A DNA stretch of 64,000 nt from Streptomyces mirabilis (GTDB taxonomy: Bacteria > Actinomycetota > Actinomycetes > Streptomycetales > Streptomycetaceae): NCBI RefSeq assembly GCF_018310535.1, contig NZ_CP074102.1, positions 4,650,001-4,714,000 on the forward strand, given 5' to 3'. Under the pieces are notes generated by a model. It worked only from the letters and a program-made list of their open reading frames with translations. It was not told the origin of the DNA and did not search any database. A program made the position numbers and the translations under genes. Shown piece after piece: positions 50,639 to 58,808 of this stretch (the stretch's first letter is position 1; each line of letters begins with the position of its first letter).

Positions 50639-51858
50639 GCGGGGGTGCCTCCCAGGGCCGGGGTCGGGGTGAAGCGCACGGGCAGTTCGGTCAGGCCCCG
50701 CAGCCACGGTGAGGGGCGCCGGGCCAGGGTGTCGGCCGGGACCGCCAGGTCGATGTCCGGCAGGCGGTCCATTACGACCTCGATCCCCGTCCGCGCGATG
50801 ACCTCCGCGACCTCCTGCGCCGGGAACGGGCAGCGGTGCTCCCCGTGGCCGAAGGAGAAGTGGGCGTTGTTGCCGCCGGTGAGGGCGGAGCCGTCGGTGC
50901 GGACCTGCGGGTCGGAGTTGGCGCCCTGGAGGCCGAGGAGGAGGAGATCGCCCGCGCGGACGCGGTGGCCGCCGAGCTGGGTGTCGCGGGAGGCCCAGCG
51001 GCCGGCCACGTTCTGGGTGGGGGTGTCCTCCCAGAGGACCTCGTTCATGGCCTCGGCGACGCTGTTGCGACCGCCGAAGAGGGAGGCGGCGAAGCGTTCG
51101 TCGGTCAGCATCAGGCGCAGCGAGTTGCCGATCCAGTCCGCGGTCGGCTGGTGGCCGGCGGCCATCATGACCATCAGGTCCTGGATGATCTCCTCGTCCG
51201 AGAAGCCGGCCGTGTTCGCGAGCATGCGGGACACGACGTCGTTCGCGGGCGCGGCCTTCCGGTCGGCGATCAACCGGGCCATGGAACCGGCCAGGTGCTG
51301 CTGTCCGGCCAGCGCGTCCTCACGGCCGTTGATCATGTCGTTGAGGGCGGTGACGAGGCCGGGTCCCTGTTCCTCGGCGAAGCCGTAGAGCGTGGCGAGG
51401 ACGCGGACGGGCAGCAGGGCGGCGTAGTCCCCGATGAGGTCCGTCTCGCCCTTGGCGCACGCCGCGTCGATGAGTTCGTCGGCGAACTTCTCGGCCTGGG
51501 CACGCAGTTCGAAGGGGTCGACGGCTTCGAGGGCGTCGCTGATCATCGCGGCGCGCTCGCGGTGGCGTTCGCCGACGGTGTAGAGGATCGAGGGCTGCTT
51601 GCGGCCGATCATCGGCAGCAGTGGCCAGTCGTCGGGGATGCGGTCCCACTGGTTCCACAGCTCGGAGTCGCGGCTGAACAGCACGGGGTCGCCGGTGACC
51701 TGGTGCAGTTCGCGGTAGCCGAGCACCAGCCACGCCGGGATGTCGCCGTCCAGGACGACGGGAGTCACGGAACCGTGGTCGCGCCGCATCTCCCGGTACA
51801 GCTCGGCGGGTTCGGTCTGGAACCGGGGCCCGCTGAGGGGCACGGGGGCGGGGGTCAC
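50635..51858 (-). CDS. Atypical cytochrome P450 lacking the ExxR motif (CYP157-like)
   Basis: A 407-residue P450. The heme-binding Cys is present (FSFGHGEHRCPFPAQEVAEV), but the K-helix reads AMNEVLWEDTPTQN: the Arg of E-x-x-R is Trp. The I-helix also deviates, AAGHQPTADWIG instead of A-G-x-E-T. The CYP157 family of streptomycete conservons is known to lack ExxR in this way, so this is a family trait rather than an error. GTG 51858 overlaps the CvnD stop as GTGA. It probably works with the neighbouring orthodox P450, or is non-catalytic. Confidence 0.9.
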   Translation of the reverse strand: MTPAPVPLSGPRFQTEPAELYREMRRDHGSVTPVVLDGDIPAWLVLGYRELHQVTGDPVLFSRDSELWNQWDRIPDDWPLLPMIGRKQPSILYTVGERHRERAAMISDALEAVDPFELRAQAEKFADELIDAACAKGETDLIGDYAALLPVRVLATLYGFAEEQGPGLVTALNDMINGREDALAGQQHLAGSMARLIADRKAAPANDVVSRMLANTAGFSDEEIIQDLMVMMAAGHQPTADWIGNSLRLMLTDERFAASLFGGRNSVAEAMNEVLWEDTPTQNVAGRWASRDTQLGGHRVRAGDLLLLGLQGANSDPQVRTDGSALTGGNNAHFSFGHGEHRCPFPAQEVAEVIARTGIEVVMDRLPDIDLAVPADTLARRPSPWLRGLTELPVRFTPTPALGGTPA

Positions 51859-52499
51859 AGGGCCAACTCCGGGGATTTGAGGGCGCTTTCGGTGGCGTAC
51901 AAAGTCTTCAGGTGCTCCACCAGCGTGATCAGCACCCGTTTGCTGGACTCCCGCGAACGCGCGTCGCAGTCGAGCAGCGGGACCTGCGGATCGAGGTCGA
52001 GGGCCTCGCGGATCTGGGCGGGGGTGTGCGCGGAGCCGCCGAAGTCGTTGCAGGCCACGATGAACGGCGTCCCGTGGTGCTCCAGCCGGTCGATCGCGTA
52101 CCAGGAGTCGTCGATGCGCCGGGTGTCGACGAGGACGACGGCGCCGAGCGTGCCCGAGAACAGCCGGTCCCACAGGAACCAGAATCGCTCCTGGCCCGGC
52201 GCGCCGAACAGGTACAGCACATTGCGGGCGTCCAGCGTGATGCGCCCGAAGTCGAAGGCGACCGTGGTCGCGGATTTGTCGCGCACCTCGCTGATGTCGT
52301 CGACCGCCGCGCCGGCCTGCGTCATCGTCTCCTCGGTGTTGAGGGGACGTATCTCGCTCACGGAGCGGACCAGGGTGGTCTTGCCGACGCCGAAGCCGCC
52401 CACGACGACGATCTTCAGACCGTTGTCGGCCTGTGCCCCCAGGGGCGCAGGGGCGTCGGCCCCCTGGGACGTACGGGCATCAGAGGTTACGGAGTCCAA
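51855..52499 (-). CDS. cvnD: Conservon GTP-binding protein CvnD
   Basis: A 214-residue small GTPase-like protein. P-loop VVVGGFGVGKTTLVRSVSEI near residue 35, G2-region Thr in LNTEETMTQAG, G3-like LYLFGAPGQERFWFLWDRLF, and FIVACNDFGG in place of N-K-x-D. CvnD proteins are MglA-like GTPases that interact with CvnB roadblock proteins. Its start at 52499 overlaps cvnC by 20 bases. Confidence 0.92.
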   Translation of the reverse strand: MDSVTSDARTSQGADAPAPLGAQADNGLKIVVVGGFGVGKTTLVRSVSEIRPLNTEETMTQAGAAVDDISEVRDKSATTVAFDFGRITLDARNVLYLFGAPGQERFWFLWDRLFSGTLGAVVLVDTRRIDDSWYAIDRLEHHGTPFIVACNDFGGSAHTPAQIREALDLDPQVPLLDCDARSRESSKRVLITLVEHLKTLYATESALKSPELAL

Positions 52500-52827
52500 C
52501 GAGCACCTGCTCCAGGATGTCGGGATCGGGAAGAGCGGCCTTCTGGGGGTGGCGGGCGCTGACGCGGCCCGCGGCGAGCAGGTCGGAGAGCAGGATGCGG
52601 GTGATGGACACCGGCAGCTTCAGCACGGCGGCGATCTCCACGACCGCCGTCGGCCGCTCGCACAACCGCAGGATCGCCGCGTGTTCCGACTGCATGCCCA
52701 CCACCGGATCGCACTCGGCGACCACGAGTGTCACCAGGTCGAACGGGGTGTCGGGCGCGGACCGGCTGCGCCCTCCGGTGAGGGTGTAGAGCCGGTCGGG
52801 CGCGTCGTCCCTGCCCGGACGGCTCAT
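52480..52827 (-). CDS. cvnC: Conservon DUF742 protein CvnC
   Basis: A 115-residue DUF742 protein: RLYTLTGGRSRSAPDTPFDL, HAAILRLCERPTAVVEIAAV and KLPVSITRILLSDLLAAGRV, the last suggestive of a winged helix. It sits between cvnB and cvnD in the standard order. ATG 52827 overlaps the cvnB stop by 4 bases. Its role in the complex is not known. Confidence 0.92.
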   Translation of the reverse strand: MSRPGRDDAPDRLYTLTGGRSRSAPDTPFDLVTLVVAECDPVVGMQSEHAAILRLCERPTAVVEIAAVLKLPVSITRILLSDLLAAGRVSARHPQKAALPDPDILEQVLVGLRNL

Positions 52828-53231
52828 GACGTCCGGGGCTGCGCGCTCAGGTGTTCGCCGAGTTGTTCCACGAGCTCGCTCATGTTGTGCCCGACCAGAC
52901 CGGCGTCCGCGTCCTCGGCGGTGACCACGGCGAGGTGGGCGCCGTCGCCCGCCTCCACGATGAACAGGACCCCGCCGTAGAACTCAGTCATGGCCGAGCG
53001 CACGCCCCCGGTGCCGTCGCCGAACTCCACGGACGCCCCGTGGGACAGCGACTGGATGCCGGCGGCGATCGCGGCGAGCTGGTCGGCGCGGTCGACGGTG
53101 AGCTCCGGCGTGCGGCACAGCTTCAGGCCGTCCCGGGAGAGCACGAGCGCGTGCCGGGCGCCCGGGGTGCGCTCGAGGAGGCCCTCGATGAGCCAGGAGA
53201 GCTTCTCGTCGGCGGTGGTGGTGCCGGTCAT
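52824..53231 (-). CDS. cvnB: Conservon roadblock/LC7 protein CvnB
   Basis: A 135-residue roadblock/LC7 protein, MglB-like: LSWLIEGLLERTPGARHALV, LSRDGLKLCRTPELTVDRAD, QLAAIAAGIQSLSHGASVEF, GVLFIVEAGDGAHLAVVTAE. Roadblock proteins act as GTPase regulators for CvnD-type partners. ATG 53231 overlaps the cvnA stop by 4 bases. Confidence 0.93.
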   Translation of the reverse strand: MTGTTTADEKLSWLIEGLLERTPGARHALVLSRDGLKLCRTPELTVDRADQLAAIAAGIQSLSHGASVEFGDGTGGVRSAMTEFYGGVLFIVEAGDGAHLAVVTAEDADAGLVGHNMSELVEQLGEHLSAQPRTS

Positions 53232-54985
53232 GAAGTGGTGTCGCCTTCCGGATGCGAGGGGGTGTGCGAGGGGGCGTGCGAGGGATGCGCGGGGGCGGAC
53301 TCCCGTACGGCTTCTTCGCCGCGTACGGCGTTCGCGGATTCGTCCTGTACGGATTCGGCCCGTACGGCGTCGTCCTCGGGCACCGTTCCCTGGACCGCCG
53401 CCTGGTCCGGCGCGGTGCCCCGGACGGCCTGGCGGAAGCTGCTGAAGCGGGCGGCGGTGGCCTTGGAGTCGGTCGTACGGGGCTCCGGGTCGGCCTGGTT
53501 CGTGAGGTGGGCGCGGCTGCGCTCGGCGTGCGCGAGGGTCCGGCCGCGGCGGCGCTTGGGGAGGCCGCCGGTCGCGGGAGTGCCGGTCGTGGGGGTGCCG
53601 TTCGGCGGGGTGTCGGTGTCGCGCCGGGGCGACTCGTGGGTGGGGACCGGGTCCGGGTCGAGGTCCTCGGGGGCGCGGGCGGCGGCGTACGACGCCTGGG
53701 GGTGCGGCTCGGCGAGGGAGCTGTCCTCGGCGGGCGGGGTCGCCGCGGCGGGCTTGACCTGGGGTTCCGTCGCCGCCGGGGCGGCCGGGGCCGGCACTGA
53801 GGGCAGGCTCAGGATGTCCTGGGGGATGAGCACCAGGACGCCCGTGCCGCCGCGCGCGGAGGGCCGGAAGGACACCTTCAGGCCGTGCTTGCGGGCGAGC
53901 CGGCCGACCACCGCGAGGCCGAGCCGGGTGCCGGTGAGGCCGCCAAGGTCGGCGGCGTTCTCGGCGTCCGCGGAGACGGCGCGTTCGGCGCGGCGCAGCT
54001 GGACGTCGCCCATGACGAGGCCGCTGTCCTCGACGGAGACGATGACACCGGCCGGGACCTCCTCGACGTAGACGTGGACCTCGGCGGTCGGCGGCGAGAA
54101 GTTCGCGGCGTTGTCGAGGAGTTCGGCGAGCGCGTGCATCACGCCCTCGGCGGCGTGCCCGGCGACGGCGGCGTCGCTCGCGGAGTGGACGCGCACCCGC
54201 TGGTAGCCGCCGATGCGGCCCATGGCGCCGCGCAGGATCGACTCCATGACGATGGGACGCGCCCAGCGGCGGCCGGAGCGGGCGCCCGCGAGGACGGCGA
54301 CGGAGTCGGCGAGGCGGCCCGCCTGCGCGGTGCGGTGGTCGAGGTGGAGGAGGTCGGCGAGGACCTCCTCGTCGGAGTGCTTCTCCTCCATGGCGCGCAG
54401 GTCGGCGAGCATGCCGGTGGACAGGGCCTGCATCCGCCCGGCCGCGTTGGCGGTGGCCGAGATCGCGGCCGCCCGGTCACTGTTGGCACGCCGCATGCGC
54501 TCGGTCAGCCGGGCGTTCTCCTCGGAGAGTTCGGCGAACCGCCGCTGCTCCTCGGCGATCTCGGTGGCGAGGCGGTGCCGCTCCTCCTCGAACCCCTGCG
54601 CGAGCAGGGCGCGTTCGCGGGCGTCGGCGTCGGCCAGGCGCGCGCGGTCGCGGGCGGACTCCTCCGCGAGCCGGGACCGCTCCTGGTTGAACTCCTCGGC
54701 CATGCGGGCCCGTTCCTGCAGGAGCCGTCCGGCGTCCTGGGTCACGGCGTCGAGGCGGCGGCGCGCGAGCTTGGCGGTCTGCAGGGCGCGCGCGGCGACC
54801 GCGACGGCGACGCACAGGAGCACGGCGGCGGCGCCCGCGCCCCAGGCGAGGGGGACGCGTGCCGAGTCGGGTGCCAGGGAGACGGCGACGACGACCGCGA
54901 CCGCTGCCGCGACGGCGGTGAGCAGGGGCGCGGGGGCTGTCGCGCGGAGGGTGGGTCGTTCGCCGGAGGGGATGGGCGCGGTCAT
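53228..54985 (-). CDS. cvnA: Conservon sensor histidine kinase-like protein CvnA
   Basis: A 585-residue membrane protein. Two N-terminal membrane helices (LLTAVAAAVAVVVAVSLA, GAAAVLLCVAVAVAARAL) have almost no extracellular loop. A long coiled coil rich in Arg/Glu/Leu follows (residues 80-200). The dimerisation/phosphoacceptor-like His is in LLHLDHRTAQAGRLADSVAV. The ATPase domain has N-box AELLDNAANFSPPTAEVHVY, a degenerate G1 VSVEDSGLVMGDV and G2 GTRLGLAVVGRLARKHGL. The C-terminal 170 residues are Pro/Ala/Thr-rich and disordered. ATG 54985 with GAGGAC upstream. First gene of the conservon. Confidence 0.92.
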   Translation of the reverse strand: MTAPIPSGERPTLRATAPAPLLTAVAAAVAVVVAVSLAPDSARVPLAWGAGAAAVLLCVAVAVAARALQTAKLARRRLDAVTQDAGRLLQERARMAEEFNQERSRLAEESARDRARLADADARERALLAQGFEEERHRLATEIAEEQRRFAELSEENARLTERMRRANSDRAAAISATANAAGRMQALSTGMLADLRAMEEKHSDEEVLADLLHLDHRTAQAGRLADSVAVLAGARSGRRWARPIVMESILRGAMGRIGGYQRVRVHSASDAAVAGHAAEGVMHALAELLDNAANFSPPTAEVHVYVEEVPAGVIVSVEDSGLVMGDVQLRRAERAVSADAENAADLGGLTGTRLGLAVVGRLARKHGLKVSFRPSARGGTGVLVLIPQDILSLPSVPAPAAPAATEPQVKPAAATPPAEDSSLAEPHPQASYAAARAPEDLDPDPVPTHESPRRDTDTPPNGTPTTGTPATGGLPKRRRGRTLAHAERSRAHLTNQADPEPRTTDSKATAARFSSFRQAVRGTAPDQAAVQGTVPEDDAVRAESVQDESANAVRGEEAVRESAPAHPSHAPSHTPSHPEGDTTS

Positions 54986-55002
54986 GAATCGTGTCCTCGG
55001 TC

Positions 55003-55057
55003 GTGTCCTGGGCGAAGTTCCTGGGGCGAGGTTCCTGGGGGGAGGTTCCTGGGCGAG
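55003..55057. repeat. Four 14-bp tandem repeats upstream of cvnA
   Basis: Units GTGTCCTGGGCGAA, GTTCCTGGGGCGAG, GTTCCTGGGGGGAG and GTTCCTGGGCGAG run head to tail, ending 17 bases before the cvnA ATG. They lie in the probable 5' leader or promoter of the conservon. Confidence 0.75.
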
Positions 55058-55146
55058 AGCCGACACCGGTTGCTCAATTTGCCGTCACTATATGAGAGTT
55101 CGTGATCGCATTGGGAAGGTTCTGGATCCGAGCTCATAATCCGCCG

Positions 55147-55224
55147 GTGATCGTTCTGTGATCGCGATGGCGATCGGTCGGTGATCGGTCAGTGATCCGC
55201 CGACGATCGGCCGGTGATCGATGC
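55147..55224. repeat. Seven-unit, 11-bp phased tandem array
   Basis: Units begin at 55147, 55158, 55170, 55181, 55192, 55203 and 55214, consensus GTGATCGGTCG, with GATC conserved in every unit at the same place. Spacing is 11 bp except one of 12. The array lies between the divergent conservon and FAD oxidoreductase gene, 47 bases before the latter's ATG. A further GTGATCG occurs at 55102. Looks like an iterated regulator site. Confidence 0.75.
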
Positions 55225-55270
55225 GTCACGGTTACGAACCGTTGTCGGTGCGCGGGGTCATCCTGGAGAC

Positions 55271-58200
55271 ATGACGGATCTTGGCGCGAAGGACGGCACG
55301 AACGGCGCGGCGGACCCGCCCGACGTGGACGGGCTGCGGGCCGCCCTCGCGGCGGAGATGCGCGGCGAGGTCGCCTTCGACGTGACCGCGCGGGCGCTGA
55401 CCACCATGGACGCGTCCAACTACCGCAGGGTCCCGCTCGGAGTGGTCCGCCCGCGCGACGCCGACGACGTGGCGGCCGCCCTGTCCGTGTGCCGGGCCCA
55501 CGGGGTGCCGGTCGTGCCGCGCGGCGGCGGCACGTCGATCGCGGGACAGGCGACCGGCACCGGAGTCGTCCTCGACCTCACCCGCCACATGAACCGGATC
55601 GTCGCGCTCGACCCCGAGGCGCGCACGGCCGTCGTCCAGCCCGGTGTCGTCCTCGACCGTCTCCAGGAGGCCGCGGCCCCGCACGGCCTGCGCTTCGGAC
55701 CCGACCCCTCCACCCACAGCCGATGCACCCTCGGCGGCATGATCGGGAACAACTCGTGCGGCTCGCACTCGGTGGCCTGGGGCACGACGGCGGACAGCGT
55801 GCGCGAACTGTCGGTGGTCAAGGGGGACGGCTCCCTCGTACGGCTGGGACAGAACTGGCAGGGCGCCCCGGACGGCCTCCGGGCACTGGTCGAGGGCGAG
55901 CTGGCCCGCCTGCGCACGGGCTTCCCGGAGCTGCCCCGCCGTATCTCCGGCTACGCGCTCGACGCGCTGCTCCCCGAGAAGGGCGCCGACGTCGCCCGCT
56001 CCTTCTGCGGCTCCGAGGGCACGCTCGGGGTGGTCACGGAGGCGGTCGTACGACTGGTCGAGACACCGCGCTCGCGGGCGCTGGCCGTGCTTGCCTACGC
56101 GGACGAGAGCGCGGCGGCTCAGGCGGCGGCCGGGCTGCTGCCGCTGGGGCCGCTCACCGTGGAGGGGATGGCCGCGGACCTCGTACCGCCGGACGCGGGG
56201 CTGCCGCGCGGCGGCGCGTGGCTGTTCGTGGAGACGGGCGGCGCGGACCCGGCGGAGGCACGCGCGCGTGCGGACGCGATCGTCCGGGCCGCCGACGTCC
56301 TGGACTCCCTCGTGGTCACCGACCCGGCCGGGCAGCGCGTCCTGTGGCGGCTGCGCGAGGACGCGAGCGGCACGGCGACCCGGATGCCGGACGGGAGCGA
56401 GGCATGGCCGGGCTGGGAGGACTGCGCGGTGCCGCCGGCCCGGCTCGGCACGTATCTGCGCGACTTCCGGCACCTGCTGAGCGCCTACGACCTGCGCGGC
56501 ACCCCGTACGGGCACTTCGGCGACGGCTGCATCCACGTCCGCATCGACTTCGACCTGCTGACCAGTGAGGGCATCGGCCGCTTCCGCCGCTTCTCCGAGG
56601 AACTGGCCGAACTGGTGGTCTCCCACGGGGGCTCCCTCTCGGGCGAGCACGGGGACGGGCAGGCACGGGCCGAACTGCTGCCCAGGATGTACGGCACGGA
56701 GCTGGTCGGCCTCTTCGAGCGGGCCAAGGACCTCTGGGACCCGGACGACCTGCTCAACCCCGGGATGCTGGTGCGCCCGAACCGGCTGGACGAGAACCTG
56801 CGGTTCGCGGTGCTGCCGCGCGAGCCGGTGGACGTGGCGTTCGGATATCCGGCGGACGGCGGAGACTTCTCGGCCGCGGTGCGCAGATGCGTGGGGGTCG
56901 CCAAGTGCCGTACGACGGCCGCCGACGCAGGCGTCATGTGCCCGTCGTTCCGGGCGACGGGCGAGGAGGAGCACTCCACGCGGGGACGGGCCCGGCTGCT
57001 GCACGAGATGCTCGCCGGCGAGGTGGTCACCGACGGCTGGCGCTCGACCGAGGTCCGGGACGCGCTCGACCTGTGCCTGTCCTGCAAGGGCTGCCGGTCC
57101 GACTGCCCGGTGGGCGTCGACATGGCCACGTACAAGGCGGAGTTCCTGCACCACCACTACGAAGGCAGGAGGCGCCCCGCCGCGCACTACACGATGGGCC
57201 GGCTGCCGGTGTGGCTGCGCCTGGCCGACCGCACGAGAACGGCGCCGCTGCTCAACTACCTCGCGTCCGTAAGGCCGTTCGCGGCGCTCGCCAAACGGCT
57301 CGGCGGGATCGCACCCGAGCGGGAGATCCCGCGCCTGGCGCCGGAGACGTTCAGCCGGTGGTGGGAGCGGCGGTTCAAGGAGCGGGTGCGGCGGATGATG
57401 CGGGAGGGGGTTTACGGCCCCGAGGCGGAGCTCGACAGGGCCCCGAGGGAGGTGGCGTTCCTCTGGCCGGACACCTTCACCGAGCACCTGTCGCCCTCCG
57501 TGGGGAAGGCGGCCGTACGGGTGCTGGAGGCGGCCGGGGTGGACGTGATGCTCCCGCCGACCGTGGCGATGAGCAAGCGGACGCCGCGGGCCGGGGAGAG
57601 CGTGTCGCTCTCGCACCTCCCCTGGTCGGTGGGCGCCCGGGGCCACGTCTGCTGCGGACTGACGTACGTCTCCACGGGCCAACTCGACCGAGCCCGCGCG
57701 GTGATGCGCCGCACGCTCGACCTGATGGGTGTGTTCCTGGACCCGGACGTCCACCCGCGGCCACCCGCCGTCGTCGTCCTGGAACCGAGCTGCGCCGCCG
57801 CCCTGCGCACGGACCTCCCGGAGCTCCTCCACGACGACCCGCGCGCGGCGCGCCTCGCCTCGGCGGTGCTGACGTTCGCCGAGGCCCTGGAGCGCCTCGC
57901 CCCGGACTGGTCACCCCCGGACCTCGACCGTCCGGTGACCGGCCAGACCCACTGCCACCAGCACGCCGTCCTCGGCGACGCCGCCGACCGCCGGCTGCGC
58001 GAGGCGGCGGGCCTCACCGGCTCCCTCGCGGGCGGCTGCTGCGGACTCGCGGGCAACTTCGGCTTCGAGAAGGGCCATTACGAGGTGTCGAAGACCTGCG
58101 CGGAGGAACAGCTGCTCCCGGCCGCGCGGGCCGCCACGCCCGACACCCTGCTTCTCGCGGACGGTTTCTCCTGCCGCACACAGCTGGAACAGCTGGCGGG

Positions 58201-58309
58201 GCGCAAGGGGCGCCATCTGGCGGAGGCGCTGGCCGAGGCGCTGGACCGAGGGGCGGACCGAGGGGTGGACCGAGGGGTGGACCTGGAGGGCGACCAAGGG
58301 GCGGACTGA
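55271..58309 (+). CDS. FAD-binding and Fe-S fusion oxidoreductase (D-lactate/glycolate dehydrogenase-like)
   Basis: A 1012-residue fusion of GlcD-like and GlcF-like halves. Residues 1-480: FAD domain of the PCMH type (VVPRGGGTSIAGQATGTGVV, FGPDPSTHSRCTLGGMIGNN, SCGSHSVAWGT) with C-terminal cap STAR-like GEHGDGQARAELLPRMYG. Residues 540-640: Fe-S region with CVGVAKCRTTAADAGVMCPS and a complete second motif CLSCKGCRSDCPVGVDMATY. The C-terminal CCG domain has GHVCCGLTY and GSLAGGCCGLAGNFG. It probably feeds electrons from D-lactate or a 2-hydroxy acid to menaquinone. ATG 55271 follows GGAG. The C-terminal end repeats the unit D-R-G three to four times. Confidence 0.9.
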   Translation: MTDLGAKDGTNGAADPPDVDGLRAALAAEMRGEVAFDVTARALTTMDASNYRRVPLGVVRPRDADDVAAALSVCRAHGVPVVPRGGGTSIAGQATGTGVVLDLTRHMNRIVALDPEARTAVVQPGVVLDRLQEAAAPHGLRFGPDPSTHSRCTLGGMIGNNSCGSHSVAWGTTADSVRELSVVKGDGSLVRLGQNWQGAPDGLRALVEGELARLRTGFPELPRRISGYALDALLPEKGADVARSFCGSEGTLGVVTEAVVRLVETPRSRALAVLAYADESAAAQAAAGLLPLGPLTVEGMAADLVPPDAGLPRGGAWLFVETGGADPAEARARADAIVRAADVLDSLVVTDPAGQRVLWRLREDASGTATRMPDGSEAWPGWEDCAVPPARLGTYLRDFRHLLSAYDLRGTPYGHFGDGCIHVRIDFDLLTSEGIGRFRRFSEELAELVVSHGGSLSGEHGDGQARAELLPRMYGTELVGLFERAKDLWDPDDLLNPGMLVRPNRLDENLRFAVLPREPVDVAFGYPADGGDFSAAVRRCVGVAKCRTTAADAGVMCPSFRATGEEEHSTRGRARLLHEMLAGEVVTDGWRSTEVRDALDLCLSCKGCRSDCPVGVDMATYKAEFLHHHYEGRRRPAAHYTMGRLPVWLRLADRTRTAPLLNYLASVRPFAALAKRLGGIAPEREIPRLAPETFSRWWERRFKERVRRMMREGVYGPEAELDRAPREVAFLWPDTFTEHLSPSVGKAAVRVLEAAGVDVMLPPTVAMSKRTPRAGESVSLSHLPWSVGARGHVCCGLTYVSTGQLDRARAVMRRTLDLMGVFLDPDVHPRPPAVVVLEPSCAAALRTDLPELLHDDPRAARLASAVLTFAEALERLAPDWSPPDLDRPVTGQTHCHQHAVLGDAADRRLREAAGLTGSLAGGCCGLAGNFGFEKGHYEVSKTCAEEQLLPAARAATPDTLLLADGFSCRTQLEQLAGRKGRHLAEALAEALDRGADRGVDRGVDLEGDQGAD

Positions 58310-58329
58310 CGGCGTGGATAAGCAATACC

Positions 58330-58357
58330 CAGGTTTTTTAGGCAACTCTCAGGTTTC
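58330..58357 (+). promoter_or_regulatory. Direct repeats 20 bp apart, possible regulator site
   Basis: CAGGTTT occurs at 58330 and 58350, exactly two helical turns apart, in an AT-rich segment between the oxidoreductase and the 43-aa peptide gene. This spacing is typical of OmpR-type response-regulator sites. No -10/-35 pair could be placed with confidence. Confidence 0.35.
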
Positions 58358-58551
58358 ATAAGGGGATTCACAGTCGTCATGTGCCGCATTTTGCTGTGCC
58401 TCGGGGCGCGGGGCGTGTAGGTTCCTTCATGTCGGGCAGCAGGGAAAACCGAGGTGACGACCAGGGATTCCCGCCCGTTTCCGTAGAGAATTCTCGCACC
58501 ATCGCACTATTGCGCTCGCTATTGCGTAGCCAGAAACCTCAAGGAGTTGGC

Positions 58552-58683
58552 ATGAGCTTCAAGAAGCTTGCCCCCCTGCCCCCCAAGCCCAAGTCGAAGC
58601 AGCTCCCGCCCCCGCCGGCGCCGAAGCCGCGCAAGAAGGCGCACAAGCCGCTCCCCAAGCCGTTCCCCAACGACGAACGCTGA
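58552..58683 (+). CDS. 43-residue proline/lysine-rich peptide
   Basis: ATG 58552 has AAGGAG (58541-58546) five bases upstream, and a 14-bp intrinsic terminator begins 12 bases after the stop, so it is an independent gene. The product MSFKKLAPLPPKPKSKQLPP, PPAPKPRKKAHKPLPKPFPN, DER is about one third Pro and one quarter Lys/Arg, with no Cys or membrane segment. It resembles proline-rich cationic peptides in composition only. The neighbouring gene downstream encodes an ABC exporter, but the terminator separates them. Function not known: secreted peptide, nucleic-acid binder or RiPP precursor are possibilities. Confidence 0.75.
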   Translation: MSFKKLAPLPPKPKSKQLPPPPAPKPRKKAHKPLPKPFPNDER

Positions 58684-58695
58684 TCGGGCGGTAGC

Positions 58696-58731
58696 AGAGA
58701 GGCCGACGGTGCGCCGTCGGCCTCTCTCTTT
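58696..58731 (+). terminator. Intrinsic terminator after peptide gene
   Basis: A perfect 14-bp stem (AGAGAGGCCGACGG at 58696-58709, CCGTCGGCCTCTCT at 58714-58727, loop TGCG) followed by CTTTT. The best intrinsic terminator in the window. Confidence 0.9.
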
Positions 58732-58808
58732 TGGTGGGGCTGCCATAAACGATTCCGGCGGCGAACGGAAATTCCACGGCACGGCCTGCAATTTAATCGA
58801 GGAGGGCC

